Positions 31,105 through 42,600 of a stretch of 64,000 bases of DNA are shown piece by piece. The notes under the pieces are model-generated. The model was not told the DNA's origin and did not search any database. It saw only the letters and a program-made list of their open reading frames with translations. A program made the position numbers and the translations under genes. The stretch is from positions 22,465,791 through 22,529,790 of the forward strand of contig OX336344.1 in assembly GCA_946902875.1 (NCBI GenBank), written 5' to 3'. The DNA is from Nematopogon swammerdamellus (lineage: Eukaryota > Arthropoda > Insecta > Lepidoptera > Adelidae). Within the stretch, counting starts at the first letter, position 1. The number at the start of each line of letters is the position of its first letter.

Positions 31105-31772
31105 ATACTTGCTCAAAAAATCGGTTAAGTTCGAGTTTAGCGGTTAAAAATATGAAGATCGGTTTAGTCTTTTTCCAGTTTAGCCATTACGGACAGATAT
31201 GAAAATCGGTTTATTCGTTTTCTAGTTTAGCCATTACAGGCAGATATGAAAATCGGTTTAGTCGTTTTCTAGTTTAGCCATTACAGATAGTTCTGAAAAT
31301 CGGTTTAGTCGTTTTATAGTTTAGCCATTACAGACAGATCTGAAAATCGGTTTAGTCGTTTTTTAGTTTGGCCATTACAGACAGATACGAAAATCGGTTT
31401 AGTCGTTTTCTAGTTTAGCCATTACAGGCAGATATGAAAATCGGTTTAGTCGTTTTCTAGTTTAGCCATTACAGATAGTTCTGAAAATCGGTTTAGTCGT
31501 TTTATAGTTTAGCCATTACAGACAGATCTGAAAATCGGTTTAGTCGTTTTTTAGTTTGGCCATTACAGACAGATCTGAAAATCTGTTTAGTCGTTTTCTA
31601 GTTTAGCCATTACAGACAGATATGAAAATCGGTTTAGTAGTTTTCTAGTTTAGCCGTTACAGACAGGTATGAATATCGGTTTAGTCGTTTTCTAGTTAAG
31701 CCATTACAGACAGATCTGAAAATCGGTTCAGTCGTTTTCTAGTTTAGCCTTTACTTACAGACGGATATTTAT
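31105..31772 (+). repeat. 47-bp tandem repeat with 188-bp higher-order period
   Basis: The unit is about CCATTACAGACAGATATGAA followed by AATCGGTTTAGTCGTTTTCT and AGTTTAG. CCATTACAG starts at 31231, 31278, 31325, 31372, then 31419, 31466, 31513, 31560. Units 1-4 carry the variants CAGGCAGATATG, CAGATAGTTCTG, CAGACAGATCTG (with TTTTTTAGTTTGG) and CAGACAGATACG, and this order repeats. Confidence 0.9.
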
Positions 31773-31785
31773 ATCAGTTTGGACT

Positions 31786-32154
31786 TTTTTTTTATGAAAA
31801 CTGATACCTACAACATCCGTGATATCAGCGTATAACACCGGATGAACTAGGTGCCATGTCAGTGCTTCCCTTCGGTCGTGCCGGCTACACTGAACTGGAC
31901 GGAAAACACAAACTATTTACATAGCCGTTTCGACCGACGTTTCATTCAGTGCGGTAGTATCAACCCGGGCGGGTTGAACCCTACCACCTAGTAAGGTAAG
32001 AAGGGAAGGACCCTAAATTGTAACGTGGAATCCGAGCCACGATTTGCCTCCAACGTTCGAGCGGTCACCCATCCAAGTACTGACCACGCTCAGGGTTGCT
32101 TAACCATCAATAGGGACAGTCGACTGTCTGCACCACTGAGCTATCGAGGCTGAC
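31786..32154 (-). mobile_element. 5S/tRNA-headed SINE, near complete
   Basis: Tail TTTTTTTATGAAAACTGATA (a small deletion removes CACGGTTGGCTACATCAC) to head CTGAGCTATCGAGGCTGACG. Confidence 0.88.
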
Positions 32155-32165
32155 GTTTTCAAGTT

Positions 32166-32346
32166 TACAGGTCGGTTAACTAAAGCTGGCACGTACACAG
32201 TACTCACACCAATGCAATTGCCCGCGTGCGAGTGAGACGTCGCACTGCCATACGCATCACGAAAACCCGATCTGTCTCACTCGCACGCGAGCAATTGCAT
32301 TGGTGTGAGTACTGTGTACGTGTCAGCTTTAGTTAACCGACCTGTA
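32166..32346. mobile_element. Foldback element, ~180 bp
   Basis: The arm CAGGTCGGTTAACTAAAGCT to AATTGCCCGCGTGCGAGTGA is mirrored to CAATTGCATTGGTGTGAGTA and AGTTAACCGACCTG. Arms are about 70 bp with a 35-bp centre. Confidence 0.85.
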
Positions 32347-32462
32347 CCTCTTACAGCCGTTGCGAATTTCTTTATTCCCTTTTGTGCTGTTAATATCTGT
32401 ACGCGGCCTAAGATATTCTGCGCGGGACTTGAAAAGCGCCGGCCCGTTAGCACGTTGTCGGC

Positions 32463-34027
32463 GCACTGTGTTTCGTCTAGAACAAGCTAGGTGGACAAAA
32501 TTATTTAATGACCTAGATCGATTTGTTTACCATAATAGAAGGGTAATTTGTTGTTTTACATATATTAAAATATGTTTAGAGATGAACTAGACAATTTGTG
32601 GGGTAAGAGTACAAAGAAACTAGAGTTATTTTTATATAAATATATTTCTAACGAAAACGATTACTTACTAGGTAATATTCAATAAATGAATGTAGAATAA
32701 TTGTCAAAAATAAAAAATAAAAATATTACTTGACTGAAAGCAAGGAAAGATTGAAATAGTATGAATGACTAAATTTACAACTATAGAGTATACCTTAAAT
32801 GTTAATAATACACAATATTTACACGAGTAGTAAGTATTGCGGGAGATTACTTGGCACCTTCTGAGTGGGTGTTAAACGAGGTATTCTTTGTTTCGGGTTC
32901 TTGTGCTTCTTCCGAAAGCTGTCCAATTGGAAGAAGGCAAGTTTTAAGAGCATCCGTACTATGCACAAGTAATTTATGCACCGTAGCGGGCATAAATTAC
33001 TATAAAAATTGCATTTTTTTTTATTATTGAAAGCGCGATATATGGCGCCATACCGGCCTGACAGGTGCCCATTCACGCCCCTCTTGAAGGACCCTACCCT
33101 ACCCATAATAATTACTCGACGTTTTTTCGTCTTGAAGGATGCGTCTTAAAAATCTTTTCGTGGTCTGCCTTGAAGTCGACTTGTATGTAGTTCCTGATGA
33201 AGATGGCACACGGCCTATTCAGACCACAGTGAACTCAATGTCTGCACCCTCCAACCAACTTTTATTTTCCCCTAAACATCGATCTCGGATCATCCTTGAC
33301 AAAGCCAAATTTTTCGTGAAATTTTAAAGAAAATCTTGCCAGTTTCATCCGTACATGTGTTAAGGATTCCTGAAAAAATGTCACCCATATCAAACATCGT
33401 TCTAATATAATGTAACTGGCGGCTATTTCTCTCTTCTTTGTTATGCTTGAGCCATTCTTCGAATAACTCCATTTTCGTAAGATGTATACATGTTCTGAAA
33501 AAAAAGAAAAAAAAATTGTTGGACTTCGATGTGGTAATGAAATTTTACGTCAGACGTTAGACTATTATCATAGCTAATTCATACATAAAATACAGACCGG
33601 GTACACGGGGGGACAAAAAGTTGCTGTCTTTCAAACTTTAAAACACTAAGAAAATGCACTAAATTTTTACGTATTTTTTCGGAAAATTATTTTAAATACT
33701 AATAAGTCTACTAAAATCTTCTTAAGAACAAAATAAGGAAGTTCTTACCTTCTTGAGTAAAGTCCATAACAGAAAACACTGTTATGATCGCACGGAATAG
33801 CAAGAGATGATATCGAAAGCGCAACAAAAAAGCAACAAAATAATAGAAGTAATTACAATAATCTCAGTGTTACCCTTCCATGCGCGCTGACTGAATAGTG
33901 TGGATTGTTGTGACACAAATAATACCGGGAATTGGCCCTCTGGTGAGTTGTTTACGACGCGTGGTAATTAGTTCCTGAAAATAATCCTTTTACTTTTGTC
34001 CACCTAGCTTGTTCTAGACGAAATACA
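32463..34027 (-). mobile_element. TIR-bounded DNA transposon relic
   Basis: Terminal inverted repeats of about 37 bp: GCACTGTGTTTCGTCTAGAA then CAAGCTAGGTGGACAAAA at 32463-32500, mirrored at 33991-34027 with one clear difference. The 1.56-kb length suits a small cut-and-paste transposon. Inside, on the minus strand, lies a two-exon transposase-like N-terminus (33262-33767); a GRPRK-like string in another frame near 33155 and other scraps follow. Ends and size are seen; superfamily is inferred. Confidence 0.65.
33262..33767 (-). CDS. Transposase-like HTH protein, two exons (predicted)
   Basis: Exon 1 is 33749-33767 (ATGGACTTTACTCAAGAAG, then GTAAGA). Exon 2 is 33262-33494, after a long T-rich tract ending CAG. 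The join keeps frame and gives 83 residues, ending in TAA that overlaps AATAAA. The protein starts MDFTQEEHVYILRKW; near the C-terminus KF (64-65), G70, V72 and PRS (76-78) resemble the linker after the helix-turn-helix in mariner/Tc1-like transposases. No DDE catalytic region is in frame, so it is at most a DNA-binding fragment. It lies inside the TIR element at 32463-34027. Alternative: a chance splice join; the frame agreement, strong acceptor and poly(A) signal argue against this. Confidence 0.45.
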
Positions 34028-34195
34028 GTGCGGCGGCGCGGGAGCGTAGAGTCGTGTTTGTCAAACACACTCGCATGCACAGTCACGGGCCGGCGTTGAA
34101 ACACTTGAATCGATGCTGGAGAACATGGAAATTGGTACGAAAACTTCGACCAACGACGGCGTTAAACATACATTCATACCACACGCTATATCCCG

Positions 34196-34514
34196 TACTG
34201 TGTGAGGCCGGTACTTAAAAAGAATAGCCCCACTGCGTCTCTCCCCGTGCATGTCGTAAAAGCCGACTAAGGGATAAGGACGAGATGCCGTGCTAAAGGG
34301 CGACAGGCTTGCCACCTCTCACCTTGGCACGGTCCTTCCACCGAGTCGTGCAGCAGGTGGGTCTTTGTGCCTTACTTGCTGCTTGATAGTTATCTTGTCC
34401 GAATACTTTGCTAAACGTGGTGGTCGATGTTGTGTTGCAACTTTCCAGAGTTATTGCAGCACAACACCGATTAATCTGCTTACCCTGATTGTCGGGATAC
34501 AGCGTGTGTATCGA
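34196..34514 (+). mobile_element. Family B repeat, full length
   Basis: GTGTGAGGCCGGTACTTAAA to GATTGTCGGGATACAGCGTG. Very close to the copy at 10428-10760, sharing AAAAGCCGACTAAG. Confidence 0.82.
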
Positions 34515-34735
34515 GGTAAGCAGAGTAGTAGGTGTTGTGCCGCAAGTACTCTTGTAAATTACAACACCGACCGCCACGTTTAGCAAAGTATTAGGATAAG
34601 ATAAACTATCAAGCAGCAAGTAAGGCACGAATATCCATCTGCTACAAGACTCGGTGTAAGAACAGTGCCAGCCAAGGTGAGAGGTGGCTATCCTGTCGCT
34701 CTTTAGTACGACATCTCGTCCTTATTACTAAACAA
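34515..34735 (-). mobile_element. Family B repeat, inverted, 5' truncated
   Basis: From AAGCAGAGTAGTAGGTGTTG to TTAGTACGACATCTCGTCCT. It meets the plus copy tail-to-tail, forming a long imperfect inverted repeat. Confidence 0.8.
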
Positions 34736-35430
34736 TCGATTGTTTAAAAAGATGCACTAAAAGTTTCCTCATATATAATTAGCTATTCTTGCGGCCCTAC
34801 TTCGCGGCAAAATATCCTAATTAGCGAACCCCCCCTTTCTCTATCCGTCAACGGCAAAGTGTCAGCACACATCCCGTTTCCTCCTTCTTTCCACCTTACA
34901 TTTATTTAATTTTTGTTTATTTTTAATATGTTCTTCATTAGGTTAATTTCATACTAAGTTAGGAATAGTTGGCACAATATATTTTATAGAATTTATTTGC
35001 GAAAAAGGTCTCCGGAAATCTAATAATTAGTATTTTTGGGAGGGGCTCAGATAGCAATAACAATATCTAGAATCTAGAGCGTAGGGCACAGGTTAGTTAG
35101 AGAAATAAGGCTGAATGTGCGATATAAATTTTATTCTGACGAAATCTAAACTAAATCTTAAAGATAATGCTAGAAATTACACAATAAATAAACCTACCTA
35201 TCTAAAAATTGTTTATAATTTGTGCGATTGGCGATCGAATTCAAATGAAATTATTTTAGGACTTTCACTCTGCCCTGTCACAGATGACATCTGTCCGAAC
35301 AAGTCATTAACTTAACAGGGTAATTAAAACTAACTATAATGCTTTATCGTCGACCCTCGTTATCGTTCTATCGTTCTATCTATAGTTATTAGAAATGTGA
35401 TTTGCCTCACTAATTGACATATCTATGAAA
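34736..35430. other. Unassigned AT-rich region
   Basis: No gene recognised. The frame at 35115-35315 has no motif. Confidence 0.35.
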
Positions 35431-35432
35431 GT

Positions 35433-35466
35433 AGCCAACCGTGTTAGGTTTCATAAAAAAAAAACT
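35433..35466 (+). mobile_element. SINE 3' tip
   Basis: GTAGCCAACCGTGTTAGGTT, then TCATAAAAAAA: the last ~35 bp of the SINE body. Confidence 0.6.
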
Positions 35467-35478
35467 TACAAGACACGA

Positions 35479-35514
35479 AATAGCGTACTGTGAGAGCGCG
35501 CTCTCATAGTACGC
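35479..35514. repeat. 36-bp palindrome
   Basis: TAGCGTACTGTGAGAGCG meets its reverse complement with a single mismatch and no loop. Confidence 0.75.
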
Positions 35515-35564
35515 TACTGGCGCTTATTGTACGCTTTGGCTTAGTGTACACTTTAGGCGCTGTG

Positions 35565-35885
35565 GTCTGAAAGAAGATATAGTGACAGATTGAGAAAGGA
35601 ATGCTTCGGTGGTTCGATCATGTTGGAAGAATGGATGATATACGTAGGAGACTAACGAAATAAATTTATGGAGCGAATGTCAGTGGAAGAGTCGGGAAGG
35701 GTCACCCTAGAAGCACGTACCGAGACCAGATCGGGCATGTGCTCAATACACGAAATCGACGAGCATGATACGAAGAACATTATGAGAGTGGAAGAGGCGG
35801 CAGATGTGTGTCAGGTTCGTGGCACGTGGAGATCCGTTGTCTCTGCCTACCCCACTGGGAAATAGACGTGACGCTATGAACGTAT
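35565..35885 (+). pseudogene. RTE-like LINE C-terminal remnant
   Basis: The plus-strand translation reads RLRKECFGWFDHVGRMDD, a stop after RRRLTK, then, in shifted frames, the MRVEEAADVCQVRGTWRS and VVSAYPTGK segments. The H-VGRM and R-VEEA order is typical of the end of RTE-like LINE polyproteins. It ends in GTATGTA. Interrupted, hence inactive. Confidence 0.7.
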
Positions 35886-35934
35886 GTAAATTAAAAAATG
35901 AAAAACGTATGAAAATTAGGGTCAGATTTGCTAA

Positions 35935-36205
35935 TTAGCCGATTTTATCCCAAGTGGATAACGACAAGATGTGCCGTGCGTAAGCGCGATAGGCGATAGG
36001 CTATAGTCACACCTCAACTTGGCACATTCCTTCCACCGAGTCATGAGTATAGGTACTTAAGGCCTTTATGCCTTATTGCTGCTTGATCTTGCCCTAATTA
36101 TTTGATAATCGTGGTGGTAGTCGATGTTGTGCTGTAATTGTGAGTTCTAACAGCGCAACAACGATTACTCAGCTAACCCCGATTGTTGGAATACAGCGTC
36201 AACGT
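35935..36205 (+). mobile_element. Family B repeat, old diverged copy
   Basis: CCTTCCACCGAGTCATGA, TTATTGCTGCTTGATCTTG, GTGGTGGTAGTCGATGTTGT and CCCCGATTGTTGGAATACAG are recognisable, with many changes. Confidence 0.7.
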
Positions 36206-36267
36206 ACGTTAACGCAAGTGGAACCGCGGGTACAAATCAATCTCAATGACTCACATAACAAGACTGA

Positions 36268-36358
36268 GATGGCACCGCGGTGTGGTGGGCTGGCAGTTGA
36301 TACCACGGCTGTAGTAGGTGATGCAGCCAACAATGGTATCATCCATAACAAAAATTAA
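36268..36358 (+). mobile_element. Diverged SINE tail
   Basis: GATGGCACC, GGGCTGGCAGTTGATACCAC, GTAGTAGGTGATGCAGCCAA and CATCCATAACAAAAA follow the order of the 5S/tRNA SINE tail but with a different spacing. Possibly an older relative. Confidence 0.4.
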
Positions 36359-36621
36359 ACATAATAATATATTGTTTTTACTATTTTAATGCCAATAAAT
36401 AAATAAATAATACATAATCATTCTACAATACAAAATTTCTCAGTAAACATTATTCAGCGGATCTATTGGGAACAACTCCACGGAACAACTGGATACGCGA
36501 ACTCATCGAAAAACACGCCGACTTCAACCAATAGCCGCATCGGGTGCTTTAACGCTTTCTGATTGGTTGAAATCGAGCGAGTTTTTGAGTGGGCCAGCGT
36601 GTGATTGGATCCCGAACATCT

Positions 36622-39600
36622 TCAGTTCTTCTTGCCGGCATACTTTTCCACGGCATCATCGAGGAGTTTGGAGGCGCTGGCGATCCTCTCCGGGGTCATC
36701 AGCGAGCGGACCTGCTCGTGCAGATGCTCGGCCGCCAGCTTGTGGTAGTTGAGGTTGCAGACGGCTGTCACCTTGCAGAAGGCGAAGGTTGCGACGGCTC
36801 CGAGGACGACGGCCCAGGCGTGCCACACCAGCCAGCCGAGAGCCTTCAGCACCAGCCCGACAGCCGTCAGCTTGTAGCCAACCACCGCGCCCAGAGGACC
36901 AGGGAAGAAGCCGGCGGAGGTATCCTCTCCGTATCTGTAAAAATGGCATTGCATTAAGCAAAGATTATGGAAGGAGAGAAGATGTGGCATGAACCACCTC
37001 CTGGTATCGGAACTGCTGTCGCCAGTTACCTTATGGGTAGCCATCCATAAGGTGTCGTAACGCTGACTGGTCTGGTCGGAGTTTTCCCCTCTCAGCCACC
37101 CATTTTTTTAAACTTTTTTTATGGAAACTGACACGTTTGGCTACATCATGCGTAATGTCAGCCCATAGACGTATATTATAATATACCCCCGTATACTATT
37201 TCTCTATGTGTCAGCCCATAACATCTTGTGGAATTAGGTGCCGTGTCACTGACCGAAATGATGTCAGTGCTTCCCTTTGTTCGTGCCGACTACACTGAAC
37301 TGGACGGAAAAACTCGAACTATTTACATAGCCGTTTCCCTCAGCCTCTAATCTTTCATTCAATGTCGTGGTAGCAACCGGGCGGCTTAAGTCTTATCTAT
37401 CACCTAATAAGGTAAGAATGAAAGGGACCTATAGTTTTACTTGGGCTCCAACGGTCGAGCGTTCACCCATCCAAGTACTTACCGCGCCCAGATGTGCTTA
37501 TGAACACGAAGGACAGTCGACCGATCGCACCACTAAGCTACCGAGGCTGTCCTAGCGGATTATATAAAACAAGTGTAAATACTTACGCAGGTTCGACTCC
37601 GTAGCCAGCTTGCGGCAGGTACTGGTACTGGTGAGACTCGTATCCGGTGCGCGCTGGAGCCTGCTGCGGGGCGGGCGGCGCGGGCGGGGGACCGTAAGCT
37701 GTCTGCACTGCCTGCATTGTTGAAGACCAAAGGAGATTTAGATAGATAGAAAATACTTTATTGCTCGAATAACATTCAGGAGTTAGTACATTAAAAAATT
37801 TGCAATAGGTGCAAAGGCGGACTTATCCCTTAGATATATTTCTTACAGTCAACCTTTGGATGTTTGAGATTCGATTAATGCAATGTAAGTAGGCAGTAGC
37901 AAAAGAGTTGAGTGTGAGAATTGAAGATAAATTATTATGAAGAATAATAAATACATCTAAGTACTTAATAATGATAATTACATGCTAGTTAAATAAATAC
38001 TTGCGTTAATACATATGTTTTACTAAATATATAGAATATAATATACAAATAAAATATCGTACATAGTACCTTCTTGTCTGTCATCCAGGTATGAAACAAA
38101 AGGTTCTTTTTTACCCGACTACGGCGAAGCCAAAAAAGGAAGGGTTATGAGTTTGGCGTGTATGTATGTATGTATGTATGTATGTATGTATGTATGTATG
38201 TGACTATCTATATTCCACTCTACAGCCTAAAGTACTGGGCCGATTTGAAAAATTCTTGTGCCATTGGATTCGTCTTATTCACGGGAGTGTCATAGGCTAT
38301 ATAAAAATTTTCAAAATTCAAAATGGCGGACGCACGGCTTCGAAATGTCAAATTAGTTATTCAAAATATATTGAGTGGGGTATCAAATTAAAGATAATTA
38401 AATTACGATTCCGAAAATATATACTTTGCTATCTATTAAACTTATGTGTACAGATAAATAGAGCAAAATGTGTGGCGCATGTATGAATCGCGATCGCGAT
38501 GAAGCGTGGTCGCCCGCGCACCGCGCCTCCGCGCGCCCCCACCGTTTCGGTACGTTACATACACCGAAGACGCGCGACGACGACGCCGCGACGATAAGAA
38601 GCGACATGGTATTGTTGTTGGTAATATACCTACATACTTACTCACTGATCTACCGCAAATTTTATATAGATATATATATTATTATTAGATACAGTTACAG
38701 TACTGTGCTAAAATAAATTGGTATTAAAATTTAATGTCCATGTACCTAGTGTAAGCATATGTAGTGAAGGTACATTAAATATAACTAATACCTACAATAT
38801 TGTCGGATGCAAGTTACCCTTCAGCTAAGCGAGATATTGTGGAAGAGAAGAACCGCCGTTTGCGGAAAAGTATTCCCAATTTTCTGGGTGCAGTTTTAGC
38901 CCTAGACTCGATTAGTTGCCGGAAACCTACGTCTTTGGAAATGGTGGTGCCCAGGAGGTCCAGGTGCTTCCAGACAGGTATGACGCTGACTTAGAAACTG
39001 ACTTGGAAAGCAAAAGGACCTTCAAATCGACCTTCGCAGATAATGCGCAGCACTGAACCTTGCTAACGTTGAAGGCGTGGGCGTAGCATTCAGGGGGCAA
39101 CATATCATTGTGATGCATACGAGAGTACGGAACACGGGTTCTACACCAGTTACCCTTCAACTAGGCGGGATGTGGATGAGAAGAGGCGAAGACTTATGTC
39201 TGAACTTGAGCAAACACTTGGCTCTATTTCCGAATGGACCGTAGCAAGTTAGTCAAGTTCAATATCTCCAAGATACAAGTTTGCGCGTTCAGTGCGAAGA
39301 GAGCGGCGTTCACACCAGCTCCTTCCTACCAAGGCACGTCACTTAAATTTTGCGACCACCTCGGGGTCCTCCGAGTCGAATTTTCGCACGATCTAAACTT
39401 CCGGCGTGACATCGAGGGCAAGGCCGTATAAATCGCAGATTCGGTCCTGCTTGGGGTGCGGCTCGCACCTATGGGATGGCTCAGTCAAATACCAGCTAGC
39501 GCCTCTGTACTCGATCCAGAGACGCCCAAATGTCCCGCTATCTAAAACCACTGCAACTCCGTAGGGATACATAGCTAAATCAGAGCCTGTTGAAATACAA

Positions 39601-42600
39601 ACAGAGAGAAATATTTTCCCCCAAGTACAGTCTCGGGTCCTTCAACCTGGGCACCTGTCAGGCCGGCATGGCATTCGCAGCCTCCGCATGCTAATGAATG
39701 TCCATGGGCGTCGCTAGACACCTTATAGGTGGCTCGGCGCCACATGTCGCGCTTACTATAAAAATAATATCAGTAGCTTTGGCCTCGCCTTAGTGGCTTA
39801 CCTGCTTCGAGTGAGTACATTATTCAACTATGTACACGAACCTGAAACCTCCCTCGGTCTTCGGCCTTGAACTGATTGGTTTACTTACTTCCCGAATCCG
39901 CTTCACCCCAGCCAGATATGTTTACTTACATAGAGAAATAAAATCGTGTACTTACACAGCTCAGCTTCGGTCTTGCCCTGACTGACTTTTCATTTTACTT
40001 CAAGCCTATACATCTTTCAACTATACATAATTTGTTTATAGATGTAGGTACTCACTCATGCGCTATTTGCAGAAAACTTTAGTTTCAAATAGTACATATG
40101 ACGACAAATAAACGGACGGATAGTATCAATTTTGTACCGTGTGGGGCCGGTACTTTAAAATAATAGCCCCACTGCATCTCTCCCCGTGTATTTCGTAAAA
40201 GGAGACTAAGGGATATGACTACCTTCTTATATTACTAGGTGGTAGGGTTTAACCCGCCCGTGTTGGTACGACCGCACTGAATGAAAGGTCGGTCGAAACG
40301 GCTATGTAAATAGTTTGTGTTTCCCGTCCAGTTCAGTGTAGCCGGCACGACCGAAGGGAAGCACTGACGTGGCACCAAGTTAACCCGGTGTTATGGGCTG
40401 ACGTCACGAATGTTGTAGGTGATGTGTCAGATTCCATAAAAAAAATCAATATACGAGTTACATATAACATTTAAAGTATGCAAACAGTTTTATAAAAAGC
40501 CTAAAATAAAAAAAAATAAGTTATAAAAAACTAAAACCCGACTACGAAAAAGCTAATTATGAAAATCGTTTAAATAAAAAAAAATAGTTATAAAAACTAA
40601 AACCCGACTACGAAAAAGCAAATTATGAAAATCGTTTAACTAAAAATAACAAAATAATATTTTCCATATAATTTATCAGATACAGCAATTCTCTTTTTAT
40701 ATTGATTTTACCTTAGCTTATAAATAATACATTTTGATAATTTATTATTTTTAACGTTCTAAATATAGAGCCGTGGTCGGGCGTTCTTCGTTCAACAAGA
40801 CAAGTGAGGCTGTCTTCGTGCATTATTAGAGTGAGGAACTTAGGACGGCCATCGTAATTGTGTCATACTGGCATCGGACGGAAGTCGTAACCCCTTTACG
40901 GACGCTATAATTTTAGTAAGATCAGTCAGAGCCAATCTAAAATTATTATAAGTAGATACATAGGTACATACCGAACGTCAACGGCTATAATGCACAACGA
41001 CGGTCTCACTTGTCTTGTTGAACGAAGAACGCCCGACCACGGCTCTATATTTAGAACGTTAAAAATAATAAATTATCAAAATGTATTATTTATAAGCTAA
41101 GGTAAAATCAATATAAAAAGAGAATTGCTGTATCTGATAAATTATATGGAAAATATTATTTTGTTATTTTTAGTTAAACGATTTTCATAATTTGCTCTTT
41201 CGTAGTCGGGTTTTAGTTTTTATAACTATTTTTTTAGATTTTCACGTTACATTGACGCAGATAATACAGTTTTAGATGTTTTTGTATTATGGGAATCGAT
41301 GGGCAATGTCGGATAAAGTGTGGTAGTGAATTCCACAGTCGAGCTGCGTGAACAGAAAATGAGTTCGTATAAAAACCAGTTAATTTCATACTGTCTAGTT
41401 AGTTACATAGCCAGTGGGAGACAAATGCGCCAAATAGTCAGCCATGCGAAGAGTTTGGGCGAGTGAATCTTGAAAAGCAAACCATTCGGGTTGCCGCAAA
41501 ATGCGGACATATTGCAGAATGTTATTTTTTTCAGTCAACCTCGTACACAACAGCTCGGAGGATTTGTATGATTGTAAGGTACAAGGTTGTCTGAGATAGA
41601 TCGCTTTCTGCGATAAATCAATCTACCGTGGCAGAGTAACTAAGTTGAATGCAGGAATTAATGACTTAATTAAATAATTTAATCAAATCAAATATACTTT
41701 TTTGTACACAATAAAAAAGGAAAACAAAAGGCTAGTTTAATGCAATATAGCATTCTTTACAAGCTAACCTTTGGCATGTGGAGAAATAAATAAAATATAA
41801 ATATATTTAAAGAAACAAAAGTTAAATAGAATATTATTATTAAAAAAAACATAAAAAATAATTATTATTTTTATAAATATTTTCTCTAGATATAAAATGA
41901 ATGAATGAATGAATTATAGTAATCAATGAAATTAATAAATAAACAATCAACGGCCACCCCAGCCTGAAGCTCGATTCTGCTAATTGCACAATTTTCAAAC
42001 ATACTTCGTGTGTTGTGTTTGAGTCTAACATAACACGAGTAAGTTTGGACGTGGTTTCCACATGATGCTATTCTGCTATTTACAAAACACGTTTAGTTAG
42101 TGTCTATGGTAACAGGAGGCGGAGCTTAGGGTAAGGTTTGACATCGCGTCGCCTAACGCGAAAAATTCTGACAATAATGTTGACTAAAGTTTTTTCTTTT
42201 AAATACTTACCAATAAAAATAATGAATTATGCGTAATAGGTGCATAAAAATATGCAAGAATTAATTATTGTGACAAACATTCATAATTAAGCGAGTTATA
42301 CATTTATTTTGTTCAAATTGAGTGCAAATGTTTACTGATTTTCGTCGCTTGGCGACACGCTCATAGATGTGATACCATTTTACAAATCCCTCTTTGTTGG
42401 GGATTTATTTGCTAGAAAGAATCATTTTTACAAAATGTTATATAATTATTATTACATAAATATAAAATATAATATGCATAAAAGTAAGTGATATTACAAT
42501 TAATATAATTTCACTGAAATAATCTGAATAGTAGGTACGTTAACATAATTTATTTAGAAGCCAAAACGGCAAACATGAATAATTAATAATTACCGTTTTT

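Noticed and set aside
31105..31772. CRISPR-like regular repeats
   Set aside because: The units are directly tandem with no unique spacers and the DNA is eukaryotic.
36589..36957. Plus-strand 122-codon frame opposite exon 4 of the host gene
   Set aside because: It is the antisense shadow of a well-supported exon and has no start context of its own.
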